A model generated the notes under the pieces. The model was not told the origin of the DNA, searched no databases, and worked only from the letters and a program-made list of their open reading frames with translations. From assembly GCF_013386115.1 (NCBI RefSeq), contig NZ_JACAOR010000010.1, forward strand, positions 62,001 through 126,000: a stretch of DNA of 64,000 bases, read 5' to 3'. Source of the DNA: Pseudomonas gingeri (GTDB lineage Bacteria > Pseudomonadota > Gammaproteobacteria > Pseudomonadales > Pseudomonadaceae). The stretch's first letter is position 1. Each line of letters begins with the position of its first letter. Of this stretch, positions 18,107 through 26,474 are shown piece by piece. A program made the position numbers and the translations under genes.

Positions 18107-18241
18107 TATGTCGAAGTAGCGAAAAACTGGAGCAACGGCTATATCCACCATGCTGAGCTTCGTACCAGCGAAGTCATCGCCGTCCGATTTTTCAAGCTCG
18201 AATCGCTCCAGTTTGTGAATACCTACTGTTATTTCGACAAC

Positions 18242-18266
18242 TCCCGCTTCCGGGCAGGAAGCGGGA
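18242..18266. terminator. Hairpin between convergent genes
   Basis: Perfect 10-bp inverted repeat TCCCGCTTCC / GGAAGCGGGA with a 5-base loop, between the quinone-reductase-like gene (plus) and the SDR gene (minus). There is no U-tract on either side. Either a weak bidirectional terminator or a REP-like hairpin. Confidence 0.45.
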
Positions 18267-18295
18267 TGTACAGACTCGAAGGCGTGCCTATCTCG

Positions 18296-19042
18296 TTAAA
18301 GCGAGCGACCACCATCAACAATAATTTCCGTTCCCACCGTCCAACGAGACTCGTCCGACGCGAGGTACAGCACCGCCTTGGCTACTTCTTCAGGCGTGCC
18401 AAAACGGCCAAATGGGATGGTCGCAACAATATCTTTGTTGACCTGCTCGCGGTAGGCATCGGGGATACCCGCCTTGTCGTACAGCGGCGTGTCGATCGGA
18501 CCAGGGCAGACCGCATTTACTCGAACACCCCGCGGTAGAAGCTCGCTAGAGAGCGTTTTCGACATGTTCAGGAAGGCAGCCTTTGTTGCGGCATAAATGG
18601 ATGAACGCGCGGCGCCCAGGTGCGCACTGACCGAGGTGTTAAGAACCACCGAAGCAGGGTTGGAGAAGACCGGCAGCAGTGCTTGCAGGAGGAAGTAAGG
18701 GCCTTTGACATTGATGTCAAAGGAGCGGTCAAACATCTCCTCGTTCCAGTCTTCGATTGGCATCCAGACGGATACGCCGGCATTGAGGAAGGCAACGTCG
18801 AGCTGCCCGTAATGAGACTGAACAGCATGGGCCAGCTCCTTCTGGGCTGTGACACTGGCGGAGTCGGCTCGCAACACCAGAACCTCGCTGCCAAAGACAG
18901 CTTGGGCGTTTGCAATGGACTCAGGATTGACACCCGTGACGATCACCCGAGCGCCTTCTGCGAGGAATTGCTTTGCGGTCTCCAGACCAATGCCACTGGT
19001 ACCACCAGTGATAAGCGTACGCTTGCCTTGTAAACGGGACAT
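18296..19042 (-). CDS. SDR family NAD(P)-dependent oxidoreductase
   Basis: 248-residue classical short-chain dehydrogenase: cofactor motif TGGTSGIG (12-19), NAG at 87-89, catalytic Ser near 137-139, Y150 and K154 in YAATK, and VNAVCPGPIDTPLY after the active site. ATG 19042. It diverges from the LysR gene at 19179 and is most likely its target. Such SDR/LysR pairs are common in pseudomonads and often respond to quinones or aldehydes; the substrate is not known here. Confidence 0.9.
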   Translation of the reverse strand: MSRLQGKRTLITGGTSGIGLETAKQFLAEGARVIVTGVNPESIANAQAVFGSEVLVLRADSASVTAQKELAHAVQSHYGQLDVAFLNAGVSVWMPIEDWNEEMFDRSFDINVKGPYFLLQALLPVFSNPASVVLNTSVSAHLGAARSSIYAATKAAFLNMSKTLSSELLPRGVRVNAVCPGPIDTPLYDKAGIPDAYREQVNKDIVATIPFGRFGTPEEVAKAVLYLASDESRWTVGTEIIVDGGRSL

Positions 19043-19099
19043 GTAGATTTCCTCTCAGTTGTGACGACCAGTCGGACGACTGACCTTCTGAGAGCAACT

Positions 19100-19145
19100 A
19101 TGTATTCATGCCAGGGCGCTGATAAGATAGCCAGATAGAATACAT
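19100..19145. promoter_or_regulatory. Inverted repeat in the SDR/LysR divergent promoter
   Basis: ATGTATTC at 19100-19107 is answered by GAATACAT at 19138-19145, in the 136-bp gap between the divergent SDR and LysR genes. Perfect 8-bp arms with a 30-base interval suit a LysR operator or a DNA loop pair. Inference from position and symmetry. Confidence 0.5.
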
Positions 19146-19178
19146 CTCATGCAAAATCTGCATGAAAGAGGACGTGTG

Positions 19179-20066
19179 ATGGATCGGTTGTTACTGATGA
19201 ACTGTTTCGTACGCGCCGTCGAGACCGGCAGTTTTTCATCTGCGGGACGTGATCTCGGACTCGGACAACCGAACGTCAGCCGTTACGTCGCCGCACTCGA
19301 AGATCATCTGCAAACCAGGCTGCTTCACCGATCGACAAGAAAGCTGACGCTCACACCGGAAGGTGAGCGGTACTACGCAGATGCGCGGCGTATTCTGGAG
19401 TCAGTAGAAGAGTCAGAGTCCTCTCTGAGAGGGAGCGTGGCACCGTCTGGGTTACTGCGCGTCGCATGCCCGACTGCATTGGCGCACACCTTTATCGTGC
19501 CCCATGTGGCTAGCTTTCTGGAGCTCTATCCAGAAGTGTCGCTCGATCTCCAGATCAATGATCGCTACGTCAATCTGGTCGACGAGGGAGCCGAGCTCGC
19601 GATTCGCATTGGCCACCTGGAGGACAGCGCAATGCGTGCCCGGCCACTAGCATGGTTCGAGCGTGTGTGTGTGGCCAGCCGCGAGTACTTGGAGAAACGT
19701 GGCTCTCCCTCTTCGCCTGATGACCTGAAGGAACACGACTGCCTTGTTTACACTCTGCTATCTACCGGTACTAACTGGCGGTTCAAAGGCATCGATGTCC
19801 CGGTCTCCGGTCGCCTGCGGGTCAATTCACCCGAGGCGATACGTGAGTACGTCAATGCAGGATTAGGAATCGCGCAAGGCCCTCAATGGCTTTATGAGGA
19901 AGGGCTAAGAAGTGGCAATCTTCAGTTGCTGCTTAGGGACTACGTAGCACCACAGGTGCCGATCCAGGTCGTTTACCTGGCGAATCGGCTGCTGCGCAAG
20001 CGAGCCATCGTTTTCATGGACTTCATGGCGGATGTGTTTGCAAAAAGCTCTGCATTCCATGTGTAG
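19179..20066 (+). CDS. LysR family transcriptional regulator
   Basis: 295 residues. ATG 19179 follows AAAGAGGACG; the helix-turn-helix is MNCFVRAVETGSFSSAGRDLG and QPNVSRYVAALEDHL. The effector domain is of the CrgA/DmlR-like type (GLLRVACPTALAHTFIVPHV, YVNAGLGIAQGPQWL). It diverges from the SDR gene. Confidence 0.9.
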   Translation: MDRLLLMNCFVRAVETGSFSSAGRDLGLGQPNVSRYVAALEDHLQTRLLHRSTRKLTLTPEGERYYADARRILESVEESESSLRGSVAPSGLLRVACPTALAHTFIVPHVASFLELYPEVSLDLQINDRYVNLVDEGAELAIRIGHLEDSAMRARPLAWFERVCVASREYLEKRGSPSSPDDLKEHDCLVYTLLSTGTNWRFKGIDVPVSGRLRVNSPEAIREYVNAGLGIAQGPQWLYEEGLRSGNLQLLLRDYVAPQVPIQVVYLANRLLRKRAIVFMDFMADVFAKSSAFHV

Positions 20067-20158
20067 CGGTCAACTGATCCCGAAGCAGAAAGGGAGCAGA
20101 AAGGGGACTGATTTATTTCCCACGACTTTACGCTCCGCTTTTGCCCGATTGCTGACTC

Positions 20159-20419
20159 TCACTTAACGCAAAACTGCCATGTTTTCCCTAAGCGATGGGT
20201 GAGCAATCGTATGGTCAGTAGGTAGTAATAGCGCGTCGATTCAGCGTTCTGGTTAACGTGGTGATTTAGAAACCATACGAGATGCTTTTGCTGCCAGGCC
20301 CATGGATTCTCTCGATGCCATCGGTTAGAGATTGCTGCCTGGATTGTATTCGCTTGGCGAAGGTGACGCTGACGAGTGGCGTACGACCCGGTCAGGACGC
20401 CCCGCAGGAACAGTTCCAT
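20159..20419 (-). CDS. Small hypothetical protein
   Basis: 86 residues, rich in aromatic and basic residues (WHRENPWAWQQKHLVWFLNHH, then YYYLLTIRLL). No domain recognised. It lies in debris-rich DNA between the LysR gene and a toxin-antitoxin pair, and a GGGGACTGATTTATTT element lies just beyond its end. It may be a fragment of a mobile-element gene. Confidence 0.35.
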   Translation of the reverse strand: MELFLRGVLTGSYATRQRHLRQANTIQAAISNRWHRENPWAWQQKHLVWFLNHHVNQNAESTRYYYLLTIRLLTHRLGKTWQFCVK

Positions 20420-20616
20420 ATCGAATGGTTTGCTGACGAAACGCCACTCGACTGAGTAGCGTTTTTGTCAGTTCTAAGCGGGAAACGGGCTACCGCCCCC
20501 CGCTACAATCCACTGATTCCGAACGCTTTTGTCGTGCAACAACCTTGCTGATAAGCGAGATCATGGACAGCGGGATTGCGGCTGGCAAGTGCCTTTCAGT
20601 TCACGGCGGCAGCCGG

Positions 20617-20910
20617 TCAGTAGCCTGCCTCTCGCTGATGCCGGAACGCCAATACGTACACGGCTTCTTCCGGGGGAACAAAACGGTAAAGCGCGACATA
20701 GCCGGCGTCACCAAAGGCAATGACCAACTCTCGCAACTCAGGCAATTCATCAAAAGGTCGACCGATGTTGGGGTCGGTTTCCAGGCGAGTCAGTTGCTGC
20801 TCAATGGTTTGAGCCGCCCTGCGCGCGACCTGCGGGTCTTTCTCCAACAGGAAACGACGGCAACGCTCCAGCCCTTCACCAGCACCCGCGGTGACAATCA
20901 GTCGTGGCAC
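20617..20910 (-). CDS. Type II toxin, RelE/ParE superfamily
   Basis: 97 residues with the ParE pattern: a helical N-terminus (AGEGLERCRRFLLEKDPQVARRAAQTIEQQLTRL), PNIGRPFDELPELRELVI and the C-terminal strand YVLAFRHQREAGY. ParE members poison gyrase, RelE members cut mRNA; the missing RelE catalytic basic cluster favours ParE-like but this is not certain. Its start overlaps the antitoxin's last codons by 13 bp, the normal coupled arrangement. Confidence 0.88.
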   Translation of the reverse strand: MPRLIVTAGAGEGLERCRRFLLEKDPQVARRAAQTIEQQLTRLETDPNIGRPFDELPELRELVIAFGDAGYVALYRFVPPEEAVYVLAFRHQREAGY

Positions 20911-21170
20911 TTGGGAAGCTCCGACTCTTCCTCAGTCCCCCAGGTTTTCAACCACTCACGGGTCTCGGCCCCGGTCAAATGCTGGCCCGTCTCCTGGTAG
21001 GCCCTCCATGAAGCGAGCGCCTCTTGCTTGAAGCTTTCGCGGGCCTCTTCACGCTCTACATACTGAGAGAGGGCTTCACGCATGATCCAGTGAGCCGAAC
21101 GTTGCCGGGCGCCCGCCAACAGCTGGATGCGGTGCTTCAAGTCCTCATCGATTTTGATCGACGTCGCCAT
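20898..21170 (-). CDS. Ribbon-helix-helix (CopG/ParD-like) antitoxin
   Basis: 90 residues. MATSIKIDEDLKHRIQLLAGARQRSAHWIMREAL is an N-terminal ribbon-helix-helix DNA-binding domain; the acidic C-terminal half wraps the toxin. Start at ATG 21170 because GGAGAGG lies 6 bp upstream; an in-frame ATG at 21191 is weaker and falls inside the likely operator. It precedes and overlaps the toxin gene, and should repress the operon together with the toxin. Confidence 0.87.
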   Translation of the reverse strand: MATSIKIDEDLKHRIQLLAGARQRSAHWIMREALSQYVEREEARESFKQEALASWRAYQETGQHLTGAETREWLKTWGTEEESELPKCHD

Positions 21171-21196
21171 GCTGGCCTCTCCGATATTCATAGGTA

Positions 21197-21215
21197 TTAC
21201 CTTTGAATAAGGTAA
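21197..21215. promoter_or_regulatory. Probable antitoxin operator
   Basis: TTACCTT-TGAAT-AAGGTAA, a perfect 7-bp inverted repeat 27 bp upstream of the antitoxin start. Autoregulation through such a palindrome is the rule for RHH antitoxins. Confidence 0.6.
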
Positions 21216-21218
21216 CAA

Positions 21219-21707
21219 GCACTATGAAACCTGTCTATTCAGCGGAATGCCTTGAATGGGCTTGCAAGCTGTAGCCTGACGGATGGTCACTTTGGCCACT
21301 ACAACTGATCCCGGACACGACGTTAAGTTTTTCTCGGAATGCACCAATGCCGGCTTGGCGCCTATCACCGCGAAGCGAACTCAATCCTGCCGCTAGCCTA
21401 GTCGCGCCACAGTCAATCCTGTGGCCGGGTGTCGCAATCTGATGTGTGTCTGAGGCGCGGTTTCGCGTCATAGTTCTCTAGCTGGCGCTTTTAGCGTTCG
21501 GCTAGCGTATCTCTATGGCGAACCGTGCGGGGCAGGCTTCGGTCTGGCCGGTTTCCTCAGACGCCGGTTTGCGACCCTCGTACAGTCTGCCACCCTTTGT
21601 CCGTGTCGCAACGGTGGATGGCAGTTCCTTAACCCGTCTGAGGAGATAAGGATAATGGCCTACCCCCCTTTTACGCACGGGCACAGCCAAAAGCGGTCGC
21701 TCGCCGG
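21219..21707. other. Gene-poor repeat/IS debris
   Basis: No convincing gene. A stretch near 21300-21322 (actgatcccggacacgacg) nearly matches the IS3-relic end near 52556-52575 (actaatcccggacacgaca), so it is probably an old IS end. A minus-strand open frame at 21502-21732 (arginine-rich, ...YLLRRVKELPSTVATRTKGG...) overlaps the end of the IclR gene and resembles repeat-borne frames common in pseudomonads; I do not call it a gene. Confidence 0.4.
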
Positions 21708-22493
21708 TTAACGGTGTGTCATCGATTCGCACAGTAGTGTCAGAGCCGCACGTAGCTCTCGGTCGCTACCGCCTAACGCATTGCTGGCGATGGCTGCGTT
21801 TCTCAGCAGGATCGTCGCAGCATGTTCGACATGCTCTTTCAACAGACGCTCGGATGGGCCGGATAAGGTCAGCGCCCCTTTCAACTCATGGCCCATGGCA
21901 AACACCGGCACTGACACGGCGGTGGTCTCAGGGTCCCGCTCGCCGAAGGAAGAGGCCCAGAAGCGCTCGCGGACCTCAGCCAACGCAGGCTCTGCATCAC
22001 GGGAGAATGCCCGAAGGATCTTGCCTGATGCCCCGGCCTGCAACGGAAAGCGTGCGCCCTCTAACACCGACACCCGCACCGCACGCTTGGGCTCGACCCG
22101 AAACAATACGACGCGACTGCCGTTCTCCAGCACATAAAAAGAAGATGTTTCGCCGCTTTCTTCGGTGATCGACTCCAGCAACGGATGAATCACGTCGCGC
22201 AGTCGGAACGAGGTCTGGTACAGCTGCGACAAACGCAGAGGCTCAGGGCCGACCGAGTAACGACCATCGGTCAGGCGACGGACGAACCCGGCTTTTTCCA
22301 GTGAGGCGATCAGGCGCAGGATTGTGCTTTTGTACAACCCCGTCCGCCGCGCGATTTCGGCCAGGGTCAGACAGTCCTGCTCGATATTGAAGGCTGACAA
22401 AATGGCAAATGCGCGGTCGACGGCCGCCACCCCGCCTTCAACATTGGCGGCCGGGTCGGAAATGTTTTTTTCAGATTCGGTAGTCATAGACAC
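21708..22493 (-). CDS. IclR family transcriptional regulator
   Basis: 261 residues. The N-terminal winged helix (VDRAFAILSAFNIEQDCLTLAEIARRTGLYKSTILRLIASLEKAGFV) is followed by the IclR effector domain (LQAGASGKILRAF; VFAMGHELKGALTLSG). The start is GTG 22493 or ATG 22487. It is the last gene of a minus-strand set with the MFS carrier, CoA-transferase and lyase. Two inverted operator copies at 26179-26399 are good candidates for its sites. Confidence 0.9.
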   Translation of the reverse strand: MSMTTESEKNISDPAANVEGGVAAVDRAFAILSAFNIEQDCLTLAEIARRTGLYKSTILRLIASLEKAGFVRRLTDGRYSVGPEPLRLSQLYQTSFRLRDVIHPLLESITEESGETSSFYVLENGSRVVLFRVEPKRAVRVSVLEGARFPLQAGASGKILRAFSRDAEPALAEVRERFWASSFGERDPETTAVSVPVFAMGHELKGALTLSGPSERLLKEHVEHAATILLRNAAIASNALGGSDRELRAALTLLCESMTHR

Positions 22494-22607
22494 TCATTAT
22501 CGATTCGTCGCTCGCAGGTGGGAGATGATTCACGAACCACCCCGCCAACCCGCAAGACAATATCAGAGCCGCCCGATCCCTTCTGAAAAAAGTGCAGCCG
22601 CTGCTCA

Positions 22608-23924
22608 CTACTCGCGTAGGAAAAAACGAAGCAACACCACCATTCCTGCGGCGATGAACATGATGCAGCCCATGACCATCAGCCCAGCGGTGAACGAGCC
22701 GGTGTAATCCTTCAAAAAGCCCATCAGGTACGGCCCGACGAATCCGCCAAAAGCGCCAATGGAATTGATCAGTGCGATTCCACCCGCTGCGGCTTGCCCG
22801 CGCAGAAACTTGCCCGGCAGGGTGTAGAAAATGGTCTTACCAGCGATTGTGCCGATCAGCGCCAAAGTGATCCCTGCCAGTGCGGGAATCAGTGCATCCA
22901 TTCGCAGCGCCAGGATTAACGCAAAGCCTGCCAGCAGCATGGCCACGGTCAGGTTGAAAATGCCTTTGCCGGTACGGTCCACATGTTTGGCCCATATCAG
23001 CAATGCTACGGTGGCGAAGAAGTACGGAATGGCTGCAACCCAGCCGATCATGCTGACTTCGACGCCGTGGGCCTTGAGCATCTGCGGTAACCAAATGCCG
23101 ATGCCATAAGAGCCCAGGGTGAAGCTGAAAGTGATCGAGCTGAGAATCCACACGCGCGGGTCTTTTAGCGCGACCTTGAAGCCGTGGCTGTGCTGCCCTT
23201 TTGTCCGTTCTTCAGCCAGCATGCCGGTCAGCACATCGCGCTCTTCGGCGGTCAGCCATTTGGCCTCGGCCGGGTGGTTGCTCAGCACCTTCAAGGTGAT
23301 CAGGCCGAGGATGCACGCTGGTACCCCCTCGATAAGAAACATCCACTGCCAGCCCGCAAGCCCGAGCAAGCCGTGCATCTGCAACAGCCAGATCGACAGC
23401 GGCCCGCCCACCAGAAACGAGATCGGCGTGGCCACGGTAAACCAGGCCAGCACCCGCGTGCGGTACTGGGCCGGGAACCACAGGGTGAGGAAGAAGATCA
23501 CGCCGGGAAAGAAGCCGGCTTCGGCGATGCCGAGGATCAGGCGCACGATATAGAAGCTGTACGGCCCGACGATCATCGCGGTGGCGGCCGCGGCCAGGCC
23601 CCAGGTGATCATGATCCGCGCCATCCACAAACGGGCGCCGAAACGGTACATCGCCAGGTTGCTCGGCACTTCGCACAGGCAGTAGCCGAAGAACATGATG
23701 CCCGCTCCCAGGCCAAACTGCGTGGCGGTCAGGCCCAGTTGCTCGGTCATCTGCAACGCGGCGTAACCGACGCTGGTACGGTCCAGGTAATTGAAGAAAT
23801 ACGCCAGCGCGAGCAAGGGGATCAAGCGCCAGGCGGCCTTATGCAGGACGCGGGTCTGCTCGGCATCCAGAGACCGCACGCTGCTAATGTCGCTGCTGTG
23901 CGGGGGTGTCGTGACGATGGTCAT
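22608..23924 (-). CDS. MFS transporter (anion:cation symporter-like)
   Basis: 438 residues, 12 predicted helices. The first half has YFFNYLDRTSVGYAALQM and GYCLCEVPSNLAMYRFGARLWMARIMITWG, the pattern of the ACS family (tartrate, phthalate, hydroxyaromatic and hexuronate carriers). ATG 23924 follows GAGGAAG; the upstream ATG 23942 is poorer. It lies 68 bp after the CoA-transferase stop. Probably imports the carboxylic acid consumed by the operon. Confidence 0.9.
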   Translation of the reverse strand: MTIVTTPPHSSDISSVRSLDAEQTRVLHKAAWRLIPLLALAYFFNYLDRTSVGYAALQMTEQLGLTATQFGLGAGIMFFGYCLCEVPSNLAMYRFGARLWMARIMITWGLAAAATAMIVGPYSFYIVRLILGIAEAGFFPGVIFFLTLWFPAQYRTRVLAWFTVATPISFLVGGPLSIWLLQMHGLLGLAGWQWMFLIEGVPACILGLITLKVLSNHPAEAKWLTAEERDVLTGMLAEERTKGQHSHGFKVALKDPRVWILSSITFSFTLGSYGIGIWLPQMLKAHGVEVSMIGWVAAIPYFFATVALLIWAKHVDRTGKGIFNLTVAMLLAGFALILALRMDALIPALAGITLALIGTIAGKTIFYTLPGKFLRGQAAAGGIALINSIGAFGGFVGPYLMGFLKDYTGSFTAGLMVMGCIMFIAAGMVVLLRFFLRE

Positions 23925-24010
23925 GACGGGCTTCCTCAGCATTTATTTTTATAAGGCTGACGGCGGGAATGTCCGTCAGCGACAGGAATCAGGAGTCCCT
24001 TCCAGCGGTA

Positions 24011-25210
24011 TCAGCGGACGATGCCACGCCCGCGCAACGCCTCGATGTCACCCGACGCGTAGCCCATTTCTTCGAGCAGCTCGGCAGAGTGACTGCCCAG
24101 CTGCGGCACATTGAGGCGGGTATCGAAGCGACGACCATTCATCTCGAACGGCAGCATTGGCACCTTGACCGCGTCGCCATTCTCCAGCGCCAGATGGGCC
24201 AGGCCACCTGACTCGTTCAGATGCCGGTCCTCGAACAGGTCCTGAGGACGCTGGATCGGCGAAAACGGCAGGCCCGTCTGCTCGCACAGGTCCATGACCT
24301 CCTGCTTGCTCATTTGCGCCAGACGCTCGCGGACCTGCGGCAGAATCTTCGCCCGGGCCTGCACGCGCTGGGTGTTTTTCGTAAGTTCAGGGTCGCGTCC
24401 AAGCTCTGTAAAGCCAAAACTCTTGCAGAAATTGACCCACTGGCTGTCGCTCACAACGCCCATGAACACCTGCTCATCGCCCAGGGTGTTGAAGACGTCG
24501 TAGATGGCCCAGGCCGACAAACGACTGGGCATCGGCGCGGCTGGCTTGCCAGTGGTCGCCATCTGCATCATGTGCTGGCCCACCAGAAACGCCGAGTTCT
24601 CGAACAGCCCGGTCTGCACGAACTGCCCTTCCCCGGTGTTCTTGCGCTGCCACAACGCCGCCAGAATCGAGATGGCGCTGAACATGCCGCCCATCACGTC
24701 GTTAACCGACGCCCCTGCACGCAGCGGACGACCTTCCGGGCCGGTCATGTACGCCAGGCCAGTCATCATCTGCACCACCTCGTCCAGCGCAGTGCGATGT
24801 TCATACGGTCCCGGCAGAAAGCCTTTCATCGAGCTGTAAATGATGTCCGGCTTGATCGCCTTGACCTGCTCGTACCCCAGGCCGAGTTTTTCCATGGCGC
24901 CGGGGCGGAAGTTCTCGGTGACCACATCGGCGCTTTCAATCAGCTTGCGCACCGCGGCCATCCCTTCCTCGGTCTTGATGTCGACCGCGAAGCTTTTCTT
25001 GTTGCGGTTGTAGGTCATCCAGTAGCCCGCGCCGGAACCGGTCAGGCGACGGGTATTGTCGCCTTCCGGGGTTGGCTCGACCTTGATCACCTCGGCACCC
25101 AGGTCCGCCAGCACTAGCCCGCAGGTCGGGCCCATGACCATGTGCACGAACTCGACCACACGCACGCCTGCCAGCGGCAGCGCCTGAAGGCTCTGATTGA
25201 GCAGGCTCAT
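24011..25210 (-). CDS. CaiB/BaiF family (class III) CoA-transferase
   Basis: 399 residues. ALPLAGVRVVEFVHMVMGPTCG and LADLGAEVIKVEP open the family fold; FAVDIKTEEG and TENFRPGAMEKLGL follow. At the usual catalytic Asp site the sequence reads VQTGLFENSAFLVGQHMM, so Glu may replace Asp, as judged by eye. It moves CoA from a donor acyl-CoA to a carboxylate. The start overlaps the lyase stop by 4 bp (ATGA), so the pair is coupled: thioester formation then cleavage. Confidence 0.9.
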   Translation of the reverse strand: MSLLNQSLQALPLAGVRVVEFVHMVMGPTCGLVLADLGAEVIKVEPTPEGDNTRRLTGSGAGYWMTYNRNKKSFAVDIKTEEGMAAVRKLIESADVVTENFRPGAMEKLGLGYEQVKAIKPDIIYSSMKGFLPGPYEHRTALDEVVQMMTGLAYMTGPEGRPLRAGASVNDVMGGMFSAISILAALWQRKNTGEGQFVQTGLFENSAFLVGQHMMQMATTGKPAAPMPSRLSAWAIYDVFNTLGDEQVFMGVVSDSQWVNFCKSFGFTELGRDPELTKNTQRVQARAKILPQVRERLAQMSKQEVMDLCEQTGLPFSPIQRPQDLFEDRHLNESGGLAHLALENGDAVKVPMLPFEMNGRRFDTRLNVPQLGSHSAELLEEMGYASGDIEALRGRGIVR

Positions 25211-26148
25211 TGCCCACCTCCGGCGTAATGGAAATTCTTGCCGACGCCTGCGTCTGGGATGAAGCCATACAGCGGCTCACCCGGCAGGCCCTGTTTCAGC
25301 CAGGCGCGAGCGGCCACCAGCTTGTCGATGTCCACGCCGGTGCGCAGGCCCATGGATTCGAGCAGGTAGACCAGATCCTCGGTCACTATATTGCCCGACG
25401 CCCCCGGCGCGTAAGGGCAGCCGCCGATGCCGCCTTGAGAGGCATCGATAGTGGTGACGCCGACGTCCAACGCCGCGACCACATTGGCCAGGCCCTGCCC
25501 GCGGGTGTTGTGAAAATGCGCGCTGCCGGCCTTGCTGCCGATCTCGTTGCGCAGACGGGTGAACACGCGACGCACCTGGGCTGGATTGGCGTACCCCACG
25601 GTGTCGGCGAGCCCCACCTCATCGACGCCCAGCTCGACCATGGTCAAGGCCATGCGCAATACGTCGTCTTCGGGCACCTCGCCCTGAATCGTGCAACCGA
25701 ACACCGTCGACAACCCGGCCTCGACCTCGACGTGCGGGAAGCGCTCGTTGCGCAGGGCCATGACCGCGCGCACTTCGTCGTACACCTGTTGGTGGGACTT
25801 GCGGATATTGGCCAGCGAATGGGGCTCACTGACGGAAATCGGCAGGGTAATTTTCTGCACGCCCGCGTTGAACGCCGCTTCGGCGCCCTTGAGGTTCGGC
25901 ACCAGCGCGGTGACGAACACGTCCGGACGCTGACGCATGTGCGCCACCAGCTCGGCGGCATCGGCCATTTGCGGGAGCAGTTTGGGGGACACGAAGGAGC
26001 CGACCTCGATCTCTTTCAAGCCTGCATCAGCCAAGGCCGTCAGCCACTGAAGCTTGAGCGCCGTGGGCATGGTCGCGGTGACGCTTTGCAGGCCATCACG
26101 GGGGCCGACCTCGCTGATCAGGATGTCTACGTTGTTATTAGGATTCAT
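25207..26148 (-). CDS. Hydroxymethylglutaryl-CoA lyase family protein
   Basis: 313 residues, DRE-TIM metallolyase: SEVGPRDGLQSV carries the metal/catalytic Arg-Asp, ending with HFHNTRGQGL (His metal ligands) and GGIGGCPYAPGASGNIVTED, the HMG-CoA lyase signature with its active-site Cys. It cleaves 3-hydroxy-3-methyl-acyl-CoA thioesters to acetyl-CoA plus a ketoacid. GGAG precedes ATG 26148. First gene of the minus arm of the IclR unit. The partner CoA-transferase suggests the substrate enters as a free acid. Confidence 0.9.
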   Translation of the reverse strand: MNPNNNVDILISEVGPRDGLQSVTATMPTALKLQWLTALADAGLKEIEVGSFVSPKLLPQMADAAELVAHMRQRPDVFVTALVPNLKGAEAAFNAGVQKITLPISVSEPHSLANIRKSHQQVYDEVRAVMALRNERFPHVEVEAGLSTVFGCTIQGEVPEDDVLRMALTMVELGVDEVGLADTVGYANPAQVRRVFTRLRNEIGSKAGSAHFHNTRGQGLANVVAALDVGVTTIDASQGGIGGCPYAPGASGNIVTEDLVYLLESMGLRTGVDIDKLVAARAWLKQGLPGEPLYGFIPDAGVGKNFHYAGGGQ

Positions 26149-26178
26149 CGCCGGTTCTCCGGGTGTGGAAATGCGCTA

Positions 26179-26196
26179 GTTCTATCTAACAGAACG
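26179..26196. promoter_or_regulatory. Operator copy 1 (probable IclR site)
   Basis: GTTCTATCTAACAGAACG, itself a GTTCT-N7-AGAAC inverted repeat, 31 bp upstream of the lyase start. The same 18 bases occur in reverse orientation at 26382-26399, next to the divergent SMP-30 gene. A further ACGTTCT half-site abuts this copy. Confidence 0.7.
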
Positions 26197-26381
26197 ACGT
26201 TCTAAAATAATCATGAGCCGATAAAATCCCACTGTCAACGCCCGTCATCCCGGGCGATGGGCGTGGCGCTCCTGAAAGTCTGAGAGTGTCCGGTGATCAA
26301 CTGCGAAATGAAAAACAGACAATCCCGGCGGGTTGACAGCTGAAAAAATAAAGTCGAACCTTGTTCTGTCAGTAAACACAA

Positions 26382-26399
26382 CGTTCTGTTAGATAGAAC
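26382..26399. promoter_or_regulatory. Operator copy 2 (probable IclR site)
   Basis: CGTTCTGTTAGATAGAAC, the exact reverse complement of 26179-26196. It lies about 75 bp upstream of the SMP-30 gene's GTG start. Symmetrical placement at the two ends of a 326-bp divergent promoter region implies coordinated control of both arms, perhaps by looping. Confidence 0.7.
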
Positions 26400-26474
26400 G
26401 ATAACAATATGGCGAAATGGCTTCGTCACCGTCAAGATCGGTGCTTTCCGTTCGCCCCCGTAGGAGCTGATCCT

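Noticed and set aside
21502..21732. 76-codon minus-strand frame
   Set aside because: Overlaps the IclR gene end and resembles repeat-borne frames scattered in pseudomonads; no ribosome site or domain.
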